Shown here: one piece after another, positions 36,943-45,177 of the stretch
Position numbering within the stretch: position 1 is the first letter of the stretch
Layout of the letters: every line of letters starts with the position of its first letter
Assembly: GCF_030409835.1 (NCBI RefSeq)
Contig: NZ_JAUFQO010000001.1
Span: 1-64,000 of the forward strand
DNA: 64,000 nucleotides
Source of the DNA: Lutimonas halocynthiae
Lineage (GTDB): Bacteria > Bacteroidota > Bacteroidia > Flavobacteriales > Flavobacteriaceae
Direction: 5' to 3'
Made by a program: the position numbers and the translations under genes
Notes under the pieces: model-generated
What the model was told of the DNA's origin: nothing
Seen by the model: only the letters and a program-made list of their open reading frames with translations
Database searches by the model: none

Positions 36943-38196
36943 TTAACCTTTTACAATTAGTTGGACAGTTTCTCTGCTTCTTTGTTTCAATAGCACTTCT
37001 TTGCTATCTTCTATGGTTGACACCACTTCCTCATTAAAATGCCTGATGGTATACAAACTGACATTTTCATTGTATTTCACTTTATACTTTGGTTTCAGTT
37101 TGGCCATCAACTCCTTAAAATTATTAAAATTATCCTCAATACACAGCGAAAAACTTATCGCCGAGTTTTGAATCATATTGGCTTTGACTTTGAACTCATG
37201 AAGTAATTTAAAGATTTCACTAATATCCTGTTCCATAACAAAATGGAATTCTTTGTCAGCTACTGAAATCAAGATCTGATTTTTCTTGACTATAAAACAA
37301 GGGATTTCCGGCACAATATCGAGTTCACTTCCTACATAGGTTCCTTTTTTTTCGGGAGCCAGAAATGACCTTACCCTTAGCGGTATTCCTTTGCGCTGTA
37401 ATGGTTGTAATGTCTTAGGATGAATCACTGAAGCACCATAAAAGGCCATTTCTATGGCTTCTCTATAGGATATTTCTTCAATCAAAGTTGTCTGCTCAAA
37501 TTCCCTGGGATCCGCATTGAGCACCCCTTGAACATCCTTGAAAATAGACACCTCTTTAGCATCCAGACAAAAAGCAAAAATTCCTGCAGTATAATCAGAA
37601 CCTTCTCTACCGAGAGTAGTAGTTCTTCCCTTGTTATCTTTCCCAATAAATCCCTGGGTTATTGTTATTGACGATGTGTCGACATGCTTTAAGATTCCCT
37701 CGGATGTTTTATCCCAGTTAACCTTTGCCCGCCTAAAATCGCTATTCGTTTTAATGCACTCTCTAACATCAAGCCAGGTATTTATAAGGCCTACATCATT
37801 CAAATAGGCGCTACAAATTCTTGTGGAAAGAAATTCGGCCCTACTAACAACCTGATCGTAAATATAATCGTAATCTGTTTCCTGATTCTGATTAAAAAAC
37901 TGTGTGATTTCAAAAAATACAGCCTCAACTTGCTCGGCAACAAAGTCATTCTCTTTAAAATCTAACCGATCAATGATATCAAAATGAAAGCTTTTGATTG
38001 CTCCAAAAACCTGTTGAAGCTTATCCGTTTTTAAAAAATAAGCATTGACAAGGTCTTCAAATGCATTGGTCATTTTCCCCATTGCTGAAATCACAATGAG
38101 TACTTCCTTTTTATCCAATTTATGCAGTGTTGATACAAGATTTCTGACGCCATTGGCGTCTTTTACTGAAGCTCCCCCGAATTTAAATACCTCCAT
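36943..38196 (-). CDS. lysC: Aspartate kinase
   Basis: A 417-residue monofunctional enzyme that phosphorylates aspartate, the first step to lysine, threonine and methionine. It begins with EVFKFGGASVKDANGVRNLV (KFGG motif). TTTLGREGSDYTAGIFA and FKDVQGVLNADPREF are the kinase core. The last 110 residues form a regulatory ACT-like pair, so feedback control is possible. It is flanked by an acetyltransferase gene 27 nt upstream and olsF downstream, probably one transcript. No homoserine dehydrogenase is fused. Confidence 0.93.
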   Translation of the reverse strand: MEVFKFGGASVKDANGVRNLVSTLHKLDKKEVLIVISAMGKMTNAFEDLVNAYFLKTDKLQQVFGAIKSFHFDIIDRLDFKENDFVAEQVEAVFFEITQFFNQNQETDYDYIYDQVVSRAEFLSTRICSAYLNDVGLINTWLDVRECIKTNSDFRRAKVNWDKTSEGILKHVDTSSITITQGFIGKDNKGRTTTLGREGSDYTAGIFAFCLDAKEVSIFKDVQGVLNADPREFEQTTLIEEISYREAIEMAFYGASVIHPKTLQPLQRKGIPLRVRSFLAPEKKGTYVGSELDIVPEIPCFIVKKNQILISVADKEFHFVMEQDISEIFKLLHEFKVKANMIQNSAISFSLCIEDNFNNFKELMAKLKPKYKVKYNENVSLYTIRHFNEEVVSTIEDSKEVLLKQRSRETVQLIVKG

Positions 38197-38223
38197 TGAT
38201 TCTATTTAAACAATCCAAATAAA

Positions 38224-38703
38224 TTATTCTTGTGCTATAAAGTTCTGTAAAGAATGCTCATTCATATGCACTACCTGCCATCCATCAAGAATTTTGGCCC
38301 CTGTAGATACATAAAAATCAACAGCAACCTTATTCCAGTCAAGTACTTCCCAAGATACCCTTTTCAACTCTTTCTGATGGGCAAAAGACAATACCTTGGT
38401 GTAAAGTGCCTTGCCTATACCTTCACCTCTGAAGGCTTTTTTGACGATTAGGTCTTCTAAATGAATCGACCTGCCTTTCCAGGTAGAATATCTTTCATAA
38501 AAAAGAGCCATCCCTACTATTTCACCCTTCTTTTCAGCGATAAACACCTTAAACAATGGATACGTTCCAAAACCATCTCTTTCCAAATCTTCAGCAGTAA
38601 TCTCAACCGCATTGGCCTCTTTCTCAAAACTAGCCAACTCTTTGATTAGCATTAGAACAGCAGGCATATCAGATTTTTGCCCTTCTCTCAATATTATCTC
38701 CAT
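38224..38703 (-). CDS. GNAT-family N-acetyltransferase
   Basis: A 159-residue single-domain protein. It starts with EIILREGQKSDMPAVLMLI. The acetyl-CoA loop is LIVKKAFRGEGIGKALYTKV, and the end LKRVSWEVLDWNKVAVDFYVS is typical of diamine/spermidine-type acetyltransferases in the SAT branch. Substrate unknown. It seems to be the first gene of the lysC-olsF unit, divergent from fbp. Confidence 0.85.
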   Translation of the reverse strand: MEIILREGQKSDMPAVLMLIKELASFEKEANAVEITAEDLERDGFGTYPLFKVFIAEKKGEIVGMALFYERYSTWKGRSIHLEDLIVKKAFRGEGIGKALYTKVLSFAHQKELKRVSWEVLDWNKVAVDFYVSTGAKILDGWQVVHMNEHSLQNFIAQE

Positions 38704-38767
38704 ATTTGCGTTTTAAAGTATACAAAAATAACCATATTTGTATACGAATCCTCTAAACTCAAATAAA

Positions 38768-39787
38768 ATGCACAAACCTAAAACCCTCGGAGAGTATATC
38801 ATTGAGAATCAGAATGATTTTCAATATTCTTCCGGAGAATTGTCTCGCCTTTTGAGCTCAATCAAGTTGGCAAGTAAAGTAGTAAATCACGAAGTAAACA
38901 AAGCTGGATTGGTTGATATTGTTGGAGCAGCCGGCGAAACCAATATTCAAGGTGAAGATCAACAAAAATTGGATGTTTACGCCAATGATATCTTTATGAA
39001 AACTTTGGTAAACAGAGAAATCGTCTGTGGTATCGCCAGTGAAGAAGAAGATGATTATGTGGTAATTGAAGGGAAAAACAAGTCACATGACAATAAATAT
39101 ATCGTGCTCATTGATCCTTTGGATGGTTCTTCAAATATTGATGTAAATGTTTCTGTCGGAACTATTTTTTCAATTTATAGAAGGGTTACCCCTATTGGCA
39201 CTCCAGTAACTAAAGAAGACTTTTTACAACCTGGAAACCTTCAGGTAGCCGCTGGTTATGTTGTCTACGGAACTTCTACAATGATTGTCTATACCACGGG
39301 GCACGGTGTTAACGGATTTACACTAAACCCGGCTATGGGAACTTATTATTTGTCTCATCCAAATATGATGTTTCCTGATGATGGAAATATATATTCGATT
39401 AATGAGGGCTATTATGTTCATTTTCCGCAGGGGGTAAAAGATTATTTAAAGTATTGTCAGGAAGAGGAAGGTAACCGACCTTATTCTGCTCGTTATATAG
39501 GGTCATTGGTGTCAGATTTTCACAGGAATATGATAAAGGGAGGTATATACATGTACCCAACAAGTTCAAAGTCGCCGCAAGGGAAACTGAGATTGTTATA
39601 CGAATGTAATCCAATCGCTTTTCTAGCCGAACAGGCTGGTGCCAAAGCCACAGATGGCTACAAAAGAATTATGGAAATCAAACCGACTGAATTACATCAG
39701 CGCGTACCCATTTTTTGTGGAAGTAAGGTGATGGTTGATAAACTGGAAGAATTTATGGCGAAGTATCCGGAGAGTGCTGATTATTAA
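38768..39787 (+). CDS. fbp: Fructose-1,6-bisphosphatase, class I
   Basis: A 339-residue cytoplasmic gluconeogenic enzyme that hydrolyses fructose 1,6-bisphosphate. The metal site reads [23 protein letters not shown], preceded by [11 protein letters not shown], and the substrate segment is [15 protein letters not shown]. The C-terminal [22 protein letters not shown] is the class I signature. I choose ATG 38768 ([11 protein letters not shown]), because the in-frame ATG at 38738 adds residues foreign to the family. Its stop codon lies inside the first unit of a TTAAGTG array. Confidence 0.94.
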   Translation: MHKPKTLGEYIIENQNDFQYSSGELSRLLSSIKLASKVVNHEVNKAGLVDIVGAAGETNIQGEDQQKLDVYANDIFMKTLVNREIVCGIASEEEDDYVVIEGKNKSHDNKYIVLIDPLDGSSNIDVNVSVGTIFSIYRRVTPIGTPVTKEDFLQPGNLQVAAGYVVYGTSTMIVYTTGHGVNGFTLNPAMGTYYLSHPNMMFPDDGNIYSINEGYYVHFPQGVKDYLKYCQEEEGNRPYSARYIGSLVSDFHRNMIKGGIYMYPTSSKSPQGKLRLLYECNPIAFLAEQAGAKATDGYKRIMEIKPTELHQRVPIFCGSKVMVDKLEEFMAKYPESADY

Positions 39788-39860
39788 GTGTTAAGTGTTA
39801 AGTGTTAAGTGTTAAGTGTTAAGTGTTAAGTGTTAAGTGTTAAGTGTTAAGTGTTAAGTG
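39784..39860 (+). repeat. (TTAAGTG)11 heptamer tandem repeat
   Basis: Eleven perfect copies of TTAAGTG start at the fbp stop codon, whose TAA is the second to fourth bases of the first unit. A looser stretch of CCTTAATC/AGTCCTTA follows to 39930. Perfect copies suggest recent slippage. Confidence 0.97.
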
Positions 39861-39973
39861 AAAAATATTTTTTTCTACATCAAACGGAAATACTTAATCC
39901 TTAAAACTTAGTCCTTAATCCTTAGTCCTTATTTGATTTTGGAATAAGTATATTTGCACAAATTCTTCGAGTC

Positions 39974-40330
39974 TTGGGAACAATTAAAATAAGTAATATT
40001 CGAGTCTATGCCTACCATGGTTGTTTAGTGGAGGAAGGTAAAATAGGCTCAGATTATAGAATCGATCTTAAGGTAAAAGCAAATCTTAAGCCTTCGGCAA
40101 AATCAGACAACCTTGCTGATACGGTTGATTATGTTCATTTGAACAGAATCGTTAAAGAAGAGATGGCCATTCGAACAAAGTTACTTGAAACAGTCGCTAA
40201 GCTTATACTTGACAGAATTTTACTTGAAATTCCTATAGTGAATGAGGCTAAAATTAAAGTCTCTAAGTTAAATCCTCCTATCGGTGGAAATGTTGAAATG
40301 GTTTCTATAATAATGAATCAAAAGAGATAA
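39974..40330 (+). CDS. folB: Dihydroneopterin aldolase FolB (TTG start)
   Basis: A 118-residue cytoplasmic enzyme of folate synthesis that forms 6-hydroxymethyl-7,8-dihydropterin. Seen are IRVYAYHGCLVEEGKIGSDY (with the conserved YHG and E/G residues) and TVDYVHLNRIV, then ETVAKLILDRIL and VSKLNPPIGGNVEMVSI. The frame has no upstream ATG in a sensible place; TTG at 39974 gives the standard length. A TATATTTG box at 39949-39956 lies just 17 nt upstream, which would leave a short leader. Confidence 0.88.
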   Translation: MGTIKISNIRVYAYHGCLVEEGKIGSDYRIDLKVKANLKPSAKSDNLADTVDYVHLNRIVKEEMAIRTKLLETVAKLILDRILLEIPIVNEAKIKVSKLNPPIGGNVEMVSIIMNQKR

Positions 40331-40360
40331 ATAGGGCAATAAAAGAATAAGCATTGTTTT

Positions 40361-40393
40361 TTGTCGATATCAATAAATTTTTTTATAAATTTG
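40361..40393 (+). promoter_or_regulatory. Probable tRNA-Cys promoter
   Basis: -7 TAAATTTG (40386-40393) with TTG at 40361-40363, spacer 22 nt, slightly longer than the usual 19. It ends 11 nt before the tRNA. Confidence 0.4.
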
Positions 40394-40404
40394 CATCCGT
40401 TTTT

Positions 40405-40475
40405 GGCGTCATGGCCGAGTGGCTAGGCAGGGCTCTGCAAAAGCTCGTACAGCAGTTCGAATCTGCTTGACGCCT
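40405..40475 (+). tRNA. tRNA-Cys (anticodon GCA)
   Basis: The 7-bp acceptor GGCGTCA/TGACGCC pairs perfectly with discriminator T. The anticodon stem GGGCT/AGCTC encloses CTGCAAA, giving GCA. The T-arm is AGCAG-TTCGAAT-CTGCT. CCA is not encoded. Confidence 0.96.
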
Positions 40476-40478
40476 CTT

Positions 40479-40519
40479 AAAAACCTCATTTTCCGCTAAT
40501 ATTGGAGATGAGGTTTTTT
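40479..40519 (+). terminator. Terminator after tRNA-Cys
   Basis: AAAAACCTCAT (40479-40489) pairs with ATGAGGTTTTT (40508-40518), followed by TTGTTTT. Confidence 0.8.
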
Positions 40520-40579
40520 GTTTTAATTAACAGTATTTTACGCGAATTTTTGCATCTTTGCATGTCTTATAAATTGCTC

Positions 40580-41440
40580 ATGCAAGTTTACCCAATTGAA
40601 ACAGGGAATTTTAAATTAGATGGTGGCGCTATGTTTGGGGTTGTACCCAAAGTTATATGGCAAAAGACCAATCCTGCCGATGTCAATAATCTTATTGACA
40701 TGAGTATGAGATGTATGCTCATAGAAGATGGAGATCGTTTAATTCTTATTGATAACGGTACCGGCGACAAGCAAAGCGAAAAGTTTTTTGGTTACTATTT
40801 CCCTTTCGGGGATGCAGATCTAGATAGCTCTCTTCATAAATATGGTTTTCACCGAGACGACATTACTGATGTTTTTTTGACACATTTACATTTTGACCAT
40901 TGTGGCGGCAGCATTCAATGGAATAAATCGAGAACCGGGTATGAACCAGCTTTTAAAAACGCAAAATTCTGGTCAAATGAAAATCATTGGGCATGGGCCA
41001 CAAAACCTAATCCAAGAGAAAAAGCTTCCTTCTTAAAAGAAAATATCAACCCTATTGAAGCAAGTGGTCAGCTTAATTTTATAAGCCTTCCTGAAAAGGA
41101 TATGTTGAAAGACGGGCCTTTAGGATTTGACATTCTTTTTGCTGATGGTCACACAGAAAAACAAATGATACCCCATCTTACATATCAGGATAAGACTTTG
41201 GTATTTATGGCTGATCTGCTTCCAACAGTGGGCCACATCCCTTTGCCCTATGTAATGAGTTATGATGCAAGACCTCTTATCACAATGGACGAAAAACAAC
41301 GCTTTTTAAATAAGGCTGCTAACGAAGGTTATTATTTGTTCCTTGAACATGATGCCAAAAATGAAATATGTACCGTAAAACACACCGAAAAGGGAGTTCG
41401 ATTAGATCAGACTTTCCGTTTCGATGAACTATTTAAATAA
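40580..41440 (+). CDS. MBL-fold metallohydrolase
   Basis: A 286-residue protein of the metallo-beta-lactamase superfamily. The metal motif is FLTHLHFDHCGG (HxHxDH), followed by the ligands in FADGHTEKQMIPHL and FMADLLPT, and a late His in FLEHDAKNE. The N-terminus reads YPIETGNFKLDGGAMFGVVPK. I choose ATG 40580 because a plausible -7 region (CATCTTTG, 40552-40559) lies just upstream; in-frame ATG 40562 is an alternative, and a longer frame runs into the tRNA terminator. Substrate unknown; lactonase-like and quinolone-signal-hydrolase-like members share this pattern. Confidence 0.85.
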   Translation: MQVYPIETGNFKLDGGAMFGVVPKVIWQKTNPADVNNLIDMSMRCMLIEDGDRLILIDNGTGDKQSEKFFGYYFPFGDADLDSSLHKYGFHRDDITDVFLTHLHFDHCGGSIQWNKSRTGYEPAFKNAKFWSNENHWAWATKPNPREKASFLKENINPIEASGQLNFISLPEKDMLKDGPLGFDILFADGHTEKQMIPHLTYQDKTLVFMADLLPTVGHIPLPYVMSYDARPLITMDEKQRFLNKAANEGYYLFLEHDAKNEICTVKHTEKGVRLDQTFRFDELFK

Positions 41441-41460
41441 TAAAAAACAAATTTTTAGTG

Positions 41461-43155
41461 ATGAACAAGAGATTAATATTAGGCTTAGGTTTAGCCATCG
41501 TTCTTTCCGGATGTAGTACGACAAAAAACCTTCATAGTGTAGTTGTTCCTGAAGGATCAACGATAGCTGTTGATATGGTTGCGAAAAAAGGCAGCATGAG
41601 TGAGGAAGAAATCAGAGCCTGGCCGCATGCTGATATCATGAAGGATTCAATTCCTGGAATGAGTCTTGATCAGGCCTATGCATTTTTAGCTGATAAAAAA
41701 GGAACAACTGTTATCCTTGGAGTTATAGATTCAGGTATTGACAATGAACATGAAGATTTAAAAGATAATGTTTGGACCAATACAGATGAAATTGCTGGAA
41801 ATGGAAAAGACGACGATGAGAATGGATACATTGATGACATTCACGGCTGGAATTTCTTAGGTGGTGAAGGTGAAGCAACACCTGAGCAACTTGAAGTAAC
41901 CAGAATTTATAAGATGCTAGACCCAAAGTATAGCGGAACATCAGCCAAAGATTTTAATCCTTCTGAAAAAGATGGGTATAACTATTACCAAAAGGTAAAG
42001 AAAGATTATGAAAAGAGAATCAACGGTGTTAATGAAAAAGTAGATGAGGCCTCAAAAAATTATGATTATCTGCAAAAGCTAACCGTGTACATTACTGATG
42101 CGGATAAGACAGCCACTACAAAATTAGGTAAAAAAGACTATACGATAACTGAATTAAAATCTATAGATGAATTCGAAGGAACTCAGGTATTGATAAAAAT
42201 TTTGGAAGAAGGCGGTAATGCTGATGAAGTTTTAGCACAAGTTAAAACTGAGATGGACTATGAAAAGAGAAAGCTTGATTATTATGCACCTCAGGCAGAA
42301 ACGATGTATAACCTTAATTTTAACGGTAGAACGACAAATGATGATGCCTATGACATAAAAGACGTTCCTTATGGCAATGCCTTTACTATTGGATCGCTTG
42401 ACGATGAAATGCACGGGACTCATGTTACTGGAATTGCAATGGCTACCAGAAATAATGGAAAAGGAATGAATGGTGTAGCTCAAAATGTAAAGCTATTATC
42501 TGTGAGAGCCGTTCCTGATGGGGATGAATACGATAAAGATGTAGCATTAGCCATCAGATATGCTGTTGACAACGGCGCCAAGGTGATCAATATGAGTTTT
42601 GGGAAAAGCTATTCACCAAATGCTGAATGGGTTTATGATGCGATTAAATATGCAGCAAGTAAAGACGTGCTTTTAGTGCATGCAGCAGGCAATGACCACA
42701 AGGATATTGATAAAAGTGACAACTTTCCTACTGATTCACCTGATAAAGTAAAAGAGATCGCTGACAATGTAATTACAATCGGTTCAATGACCAGAAATTA
42801 CAATGAAGATCTTGTTTCTACATTTTCTAATTATGGTAAACTAAACGTTGATCTTTTTGCTCCTGGATCTGAGATTTATTCAACAGTTCCAAAAAATGAA
42901 TACAAATCTATACAAGGTACATCAATGGCAGCTCCTGAGGTTGCAGGTGTAGCGTCTTTGATTCGTTCTTATTATCCTGAACTTTCTGCAAGTCAGGTAA
43001 AACATATTTTAATGAATTCAGGTATTAAGGTTGACCTTGAAGTTAAATTACCAGGAGGAGATGGCAAAACCGTTCCTTTTAGTGATCTATCTGTTTCTGG
43101 ACGCGTTTTAAATGCATATAATGCATTGAAAATGGCAGACAGCATGGTGAATTAA
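41461..43155 (+). CDS. S8 (subtilisin) family peptidase, lipoprotein
   Basis: A 564-residue exported lipoprotein. The signal MNKRLILGLGLAIVLSGC ends in a lipobox with Cys18. Catalytic residues are Asp90 (VIDSGID), His318 (MHGTHVTGIA) and Ser488 (GTSMAAPEVAG), all intact. The stretch between Asp and His is about 228 residues, against about 30 in subtilisin, and contains a charged helical segment (YQKVKKDYEKRINGVNEKVD). A GTG directly before the ATG is in frame, but ATG is preferred. It is followed by a clear terminator. Confidence 0.92.
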   Translation: MNKRLILGLGLAIVLSGCSTTKNLHSVVVPEGSTIAVDMVAKKGSMSEEEIRAWPHADIMKDSIPGMSLDQAYAFLADKKGTTVILGVIDSGIDNEHEDLKDNVWTNTDEIAGNGKDDDENGYIDDIHGWNFLGGEGEATPEQLEVTRIYKMLDPKYSGTSAKDFNPSEKDGYNYYQKVKKDYEKRINGVNEKVDEASKNYDYLQKLTVYITDADKTATTKLGKKDYTITELKSIDEFEGTQVLIKILEEGGNADEVLAQVKTEMDYEKRKLDYYAPQAETMYNLNFNGRTTNDDAYDIKDVPYGNAFTIGSLDDEMHGTHVTGIAMATRNNGKGMNGVAQNVKLLSVRAVPDGDEYDKDVALAIRYAVDNGAKVINMSFGKSYSPNAEWVYDAIKYAASKDVLLVHAAGNDHKDIDKSDNFPTDSPDKVKEIADNVITIGSMTRNYNEDLVSTFSNYGKLNVDLFAPGSEIYSTVPKNEYKSIQGTSMAAPEVAGVASLIRSYYPELSASQVKHILMNSGIKVDLEVKLPGGDGKTVPFSDLSVSGRVLNAYNALKMADSMVN

Positions 43156-43176
43156 CTGATAATTAAATACATAACA

Positions 43177-43214
43177 AAAGCTACAAAGGAGTCATTCCTT
43201 TGTAGCTTTCTTTT
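43177..43214 (+). terminator. Terminator after the S8 peptidase gene
   Basis: 14-bp perfect stem AAAGCTACAAAGGA / TCCTTTGTAGCTTT with loop GTCAT, followed by CTTTT. Confidence 0.9.
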
Positions 43215-43229
43215 AAACAACTGTTTACA

Positions 43230-45080
43230 ATGAAAAGAAATTTTACACTTATTGCTTTTACTATCCTATGTCTACATGCCTTTGGTCAACAAAAAACCTA
43301 TTGGCAGCAACACGTAGATTATACAATGGATATTGACGTGGATGCTGAAAAGTATCAATACAAAGGCAAGCAAAAACTTGTTTACACAAACAATTCTCCT
43401 GACGAATTAAACGAGGTTTTTTACCTTCTGCAATTCAATGCTTTTCAACCAGGAAGTGAAATGGACATTAGATTACAGCACATTGCTGATCCAGATGGTA
43501 GGATGTCAATTAATAAAGGGACTAAAGAAAATCCTGACTATGAAAGTCGCATTGCAAGCTTAAAACCTGATGAAATCGGTTATCAAAAAATTCTATCCTT
43601 AAAACAGGATGGTAAAGCAGTGCCTTTTGAGGTTTTCGGGACGGTGATGAAAGTGAATTTGAATTCGGCAATTGCTTCGGGTAAAAAAGCTACTTTTGAA
43701 ATGGAATTTGAGGCTCAGGTTCCGGTTCAAATTCGCAGATCAGGACGTAATAACAGTGATGGTGTTGCACTATCCATGGCTCAGTGGTATCCAAAATTAG
43801 CCGAATATGATTTTGAAGGATGGCATGCCAATGCTTATATTGGAAGAGAATTTCATGGTGTCTGGGGTGACTTCGATGTAACGATACATATTGATAAAGA
43901 CTATACTATTGGTGGTTCTGGATATTTACAAAATCCTCAGGAAATAGGCCACGGATATGAGAATCCGGATAAAAAACTAAACCTTCCTAAAGGTGAGAAG
44001 TTGAGCTGGCACTTTAAAGCACCAAATGTTCATGATTTTACATGGGCAGCTGACGCGGAGTATATTCATGAAAAAGTTATAGGTGAAAATGATGTTGAAC
44101 TTCACTTTTTTTACAAGAATGACAATGAGGAAGTAATCGCGAATTGGAAGCAATTACCTGAAAAAACCCAAAAGATTCTTGCCTACTTCAATAAACATAT
44201 TGGCCAATATCCCTACAAACAATACTCTGTCATCCAAGGCGGAGATGGAGGTATGGAATATGCCATGTGCACTTTGATTGCGGGAGGTGAAAACTTAGGT
44301 TCTCTTATCGGCACAACAGCTCATGAATTTGCACATTCTTGGTTCCAATTTATATTGGCTACCAATGAGACCAAACACGAATGGATGGATGAAGGCTTTA
44401 CTTCCTATATTTCAAATGCAGCCATGAATGAAATCATGGACCAAAAGAAGGAGTTACCCAATTCAAGATCCTATAATGGTTATTTCTATCTGGTTCAAAG
44501 TGGCAAACAAGAGCCGCTTACAACCTTTGCTGATCGGTATGAATCTAACCGCGTACATGGTATTTCTGCCTATAGTAAAGGAAGTATATTTTTGTCTCAA
44601 TTAGGCTATATCATCGGTAAGGATAACCTAGATAAAACCATCTTAAAGTACTATGATGAATTTAAGTTTACTCATCCAACTCCTAATGACATCAAAAGGA
44701 CTGCCGAAAAAGTCTCAGGGCTTCAATTAGAATGGTATCTAAACTATTGGATCAGCACCACACGAGTAATAGACTATGCTGTTGTATCTATTGATGAACA
44801 AAATATTGTACTGGAACGAAAGGGATCTATGCCTATGCCTGTTGACATAAGCGTAACATATGAAGACGGAAGTACTGAAGACTTTAATATACCCTTACAA
44901 ATGATGTATGGACATAAACCGACGCAAGCGAAGGTTCTAGATAGCTGGTCATGGGTAAGCCCGAGTTATACCGTAAAAACGGACAAGAAAATTAAATCTG
45001 TTCAGATTGATCCAAAGAATTTAATGGCAGATATTGACAGAGAAAATAATACAATGGCTACATCAGTTATTGAAAAATAA
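43230..45080 (+). CDS. M1-family metallopeptidase, secreted
   Basis: A 616-residue protein with signal peptide MKRNFTLIAFTILCLHAFGQ. The substrate motif GGMEYAM is the M1 GxMEN-like variant. The zinc site is His365-Glu366-x2-His369 with the third ligand Glu388 (HEFAHSW and KHEWMDEGF), an HEXXH-X18-E layout. The C-terminal 120 residues form a beta domain. Members trim peptides outside the cytoplasm. It stands alone, 75 nt after the S8 gene terminator, and a bidirectional terminator lies between it and infB. Confidence 0.92.
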   Translation: MKRNFTLIAFTILCLHAFGQQKTYWQQHVDYTMDIDVDAEKYQYKGKQKLVYTNNSPDELNEVFYLLQFNAFQPGSEMDIRLQHIADPDGRMSINKGTKENPDYESRIASLKPDEIGYQKILSLKQDGKAVPFEVFGTVMKVNLNSAIASGKKATFEMEFEAQVPVQIRRSGRNNSDGVALSMAQWYPKLAEYDFEGWHANAYIGREFHGVWGDFDVTIHIDKDYTIGGSGYLQNPQEIGHGYENPDKKLNLPKGEKLSWHFKAPNVHDFTWAADAEYIHEKVIGENDVELHFFYKNDNEEVIANWKQLPEKTQKILAYFNKHIGQYPYKQYSVIQGGDGGMEYAMCTLIAGGENLGSLIGTTAHEFAHSWFQFILATNETKHEWMDEGFTSYISNAAMNEIMDQKKELPNSRSYNGYFYLVQSGKQEPLTTFADRYESNRVHGISAYSKGSIFLSQLGYIIGKDNLDKTILKYYDEFKFTHPTPNDIKRTAEKVSGLQLEWYLNYWISTTRVIDYAVVSIDEQNIVLERKGSMPMPVDISVTYEDGSTEDFNIPLQMMYGHKPTQAKVLDSWSWVSPSYTVKTDKKIKSVQIDPKNLMADIDRENNTMATSVIEK

Positions 45081-45130
45081 AGCTTGTTAAATTCCTGTTC
45101 TAGAATCACAAATTCTTAGTATTGAAACAA

Positions 45131-45164
45131 AAAAAAATCCCGATCAAATGATCGGGATTTTTTT
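45131..45164. terminator. Bidirectional terminator between M1 peptidase and infB
   Basis: ATCCCGATC (45137-45145) pairs with GATCGGGAT (45150-45158) around AAAT, with A-run before and T-run after, so it can end both convergent transcripts. Confidence 0.92.
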
Positions 45165-45177
45165 ATTATAATAAATC

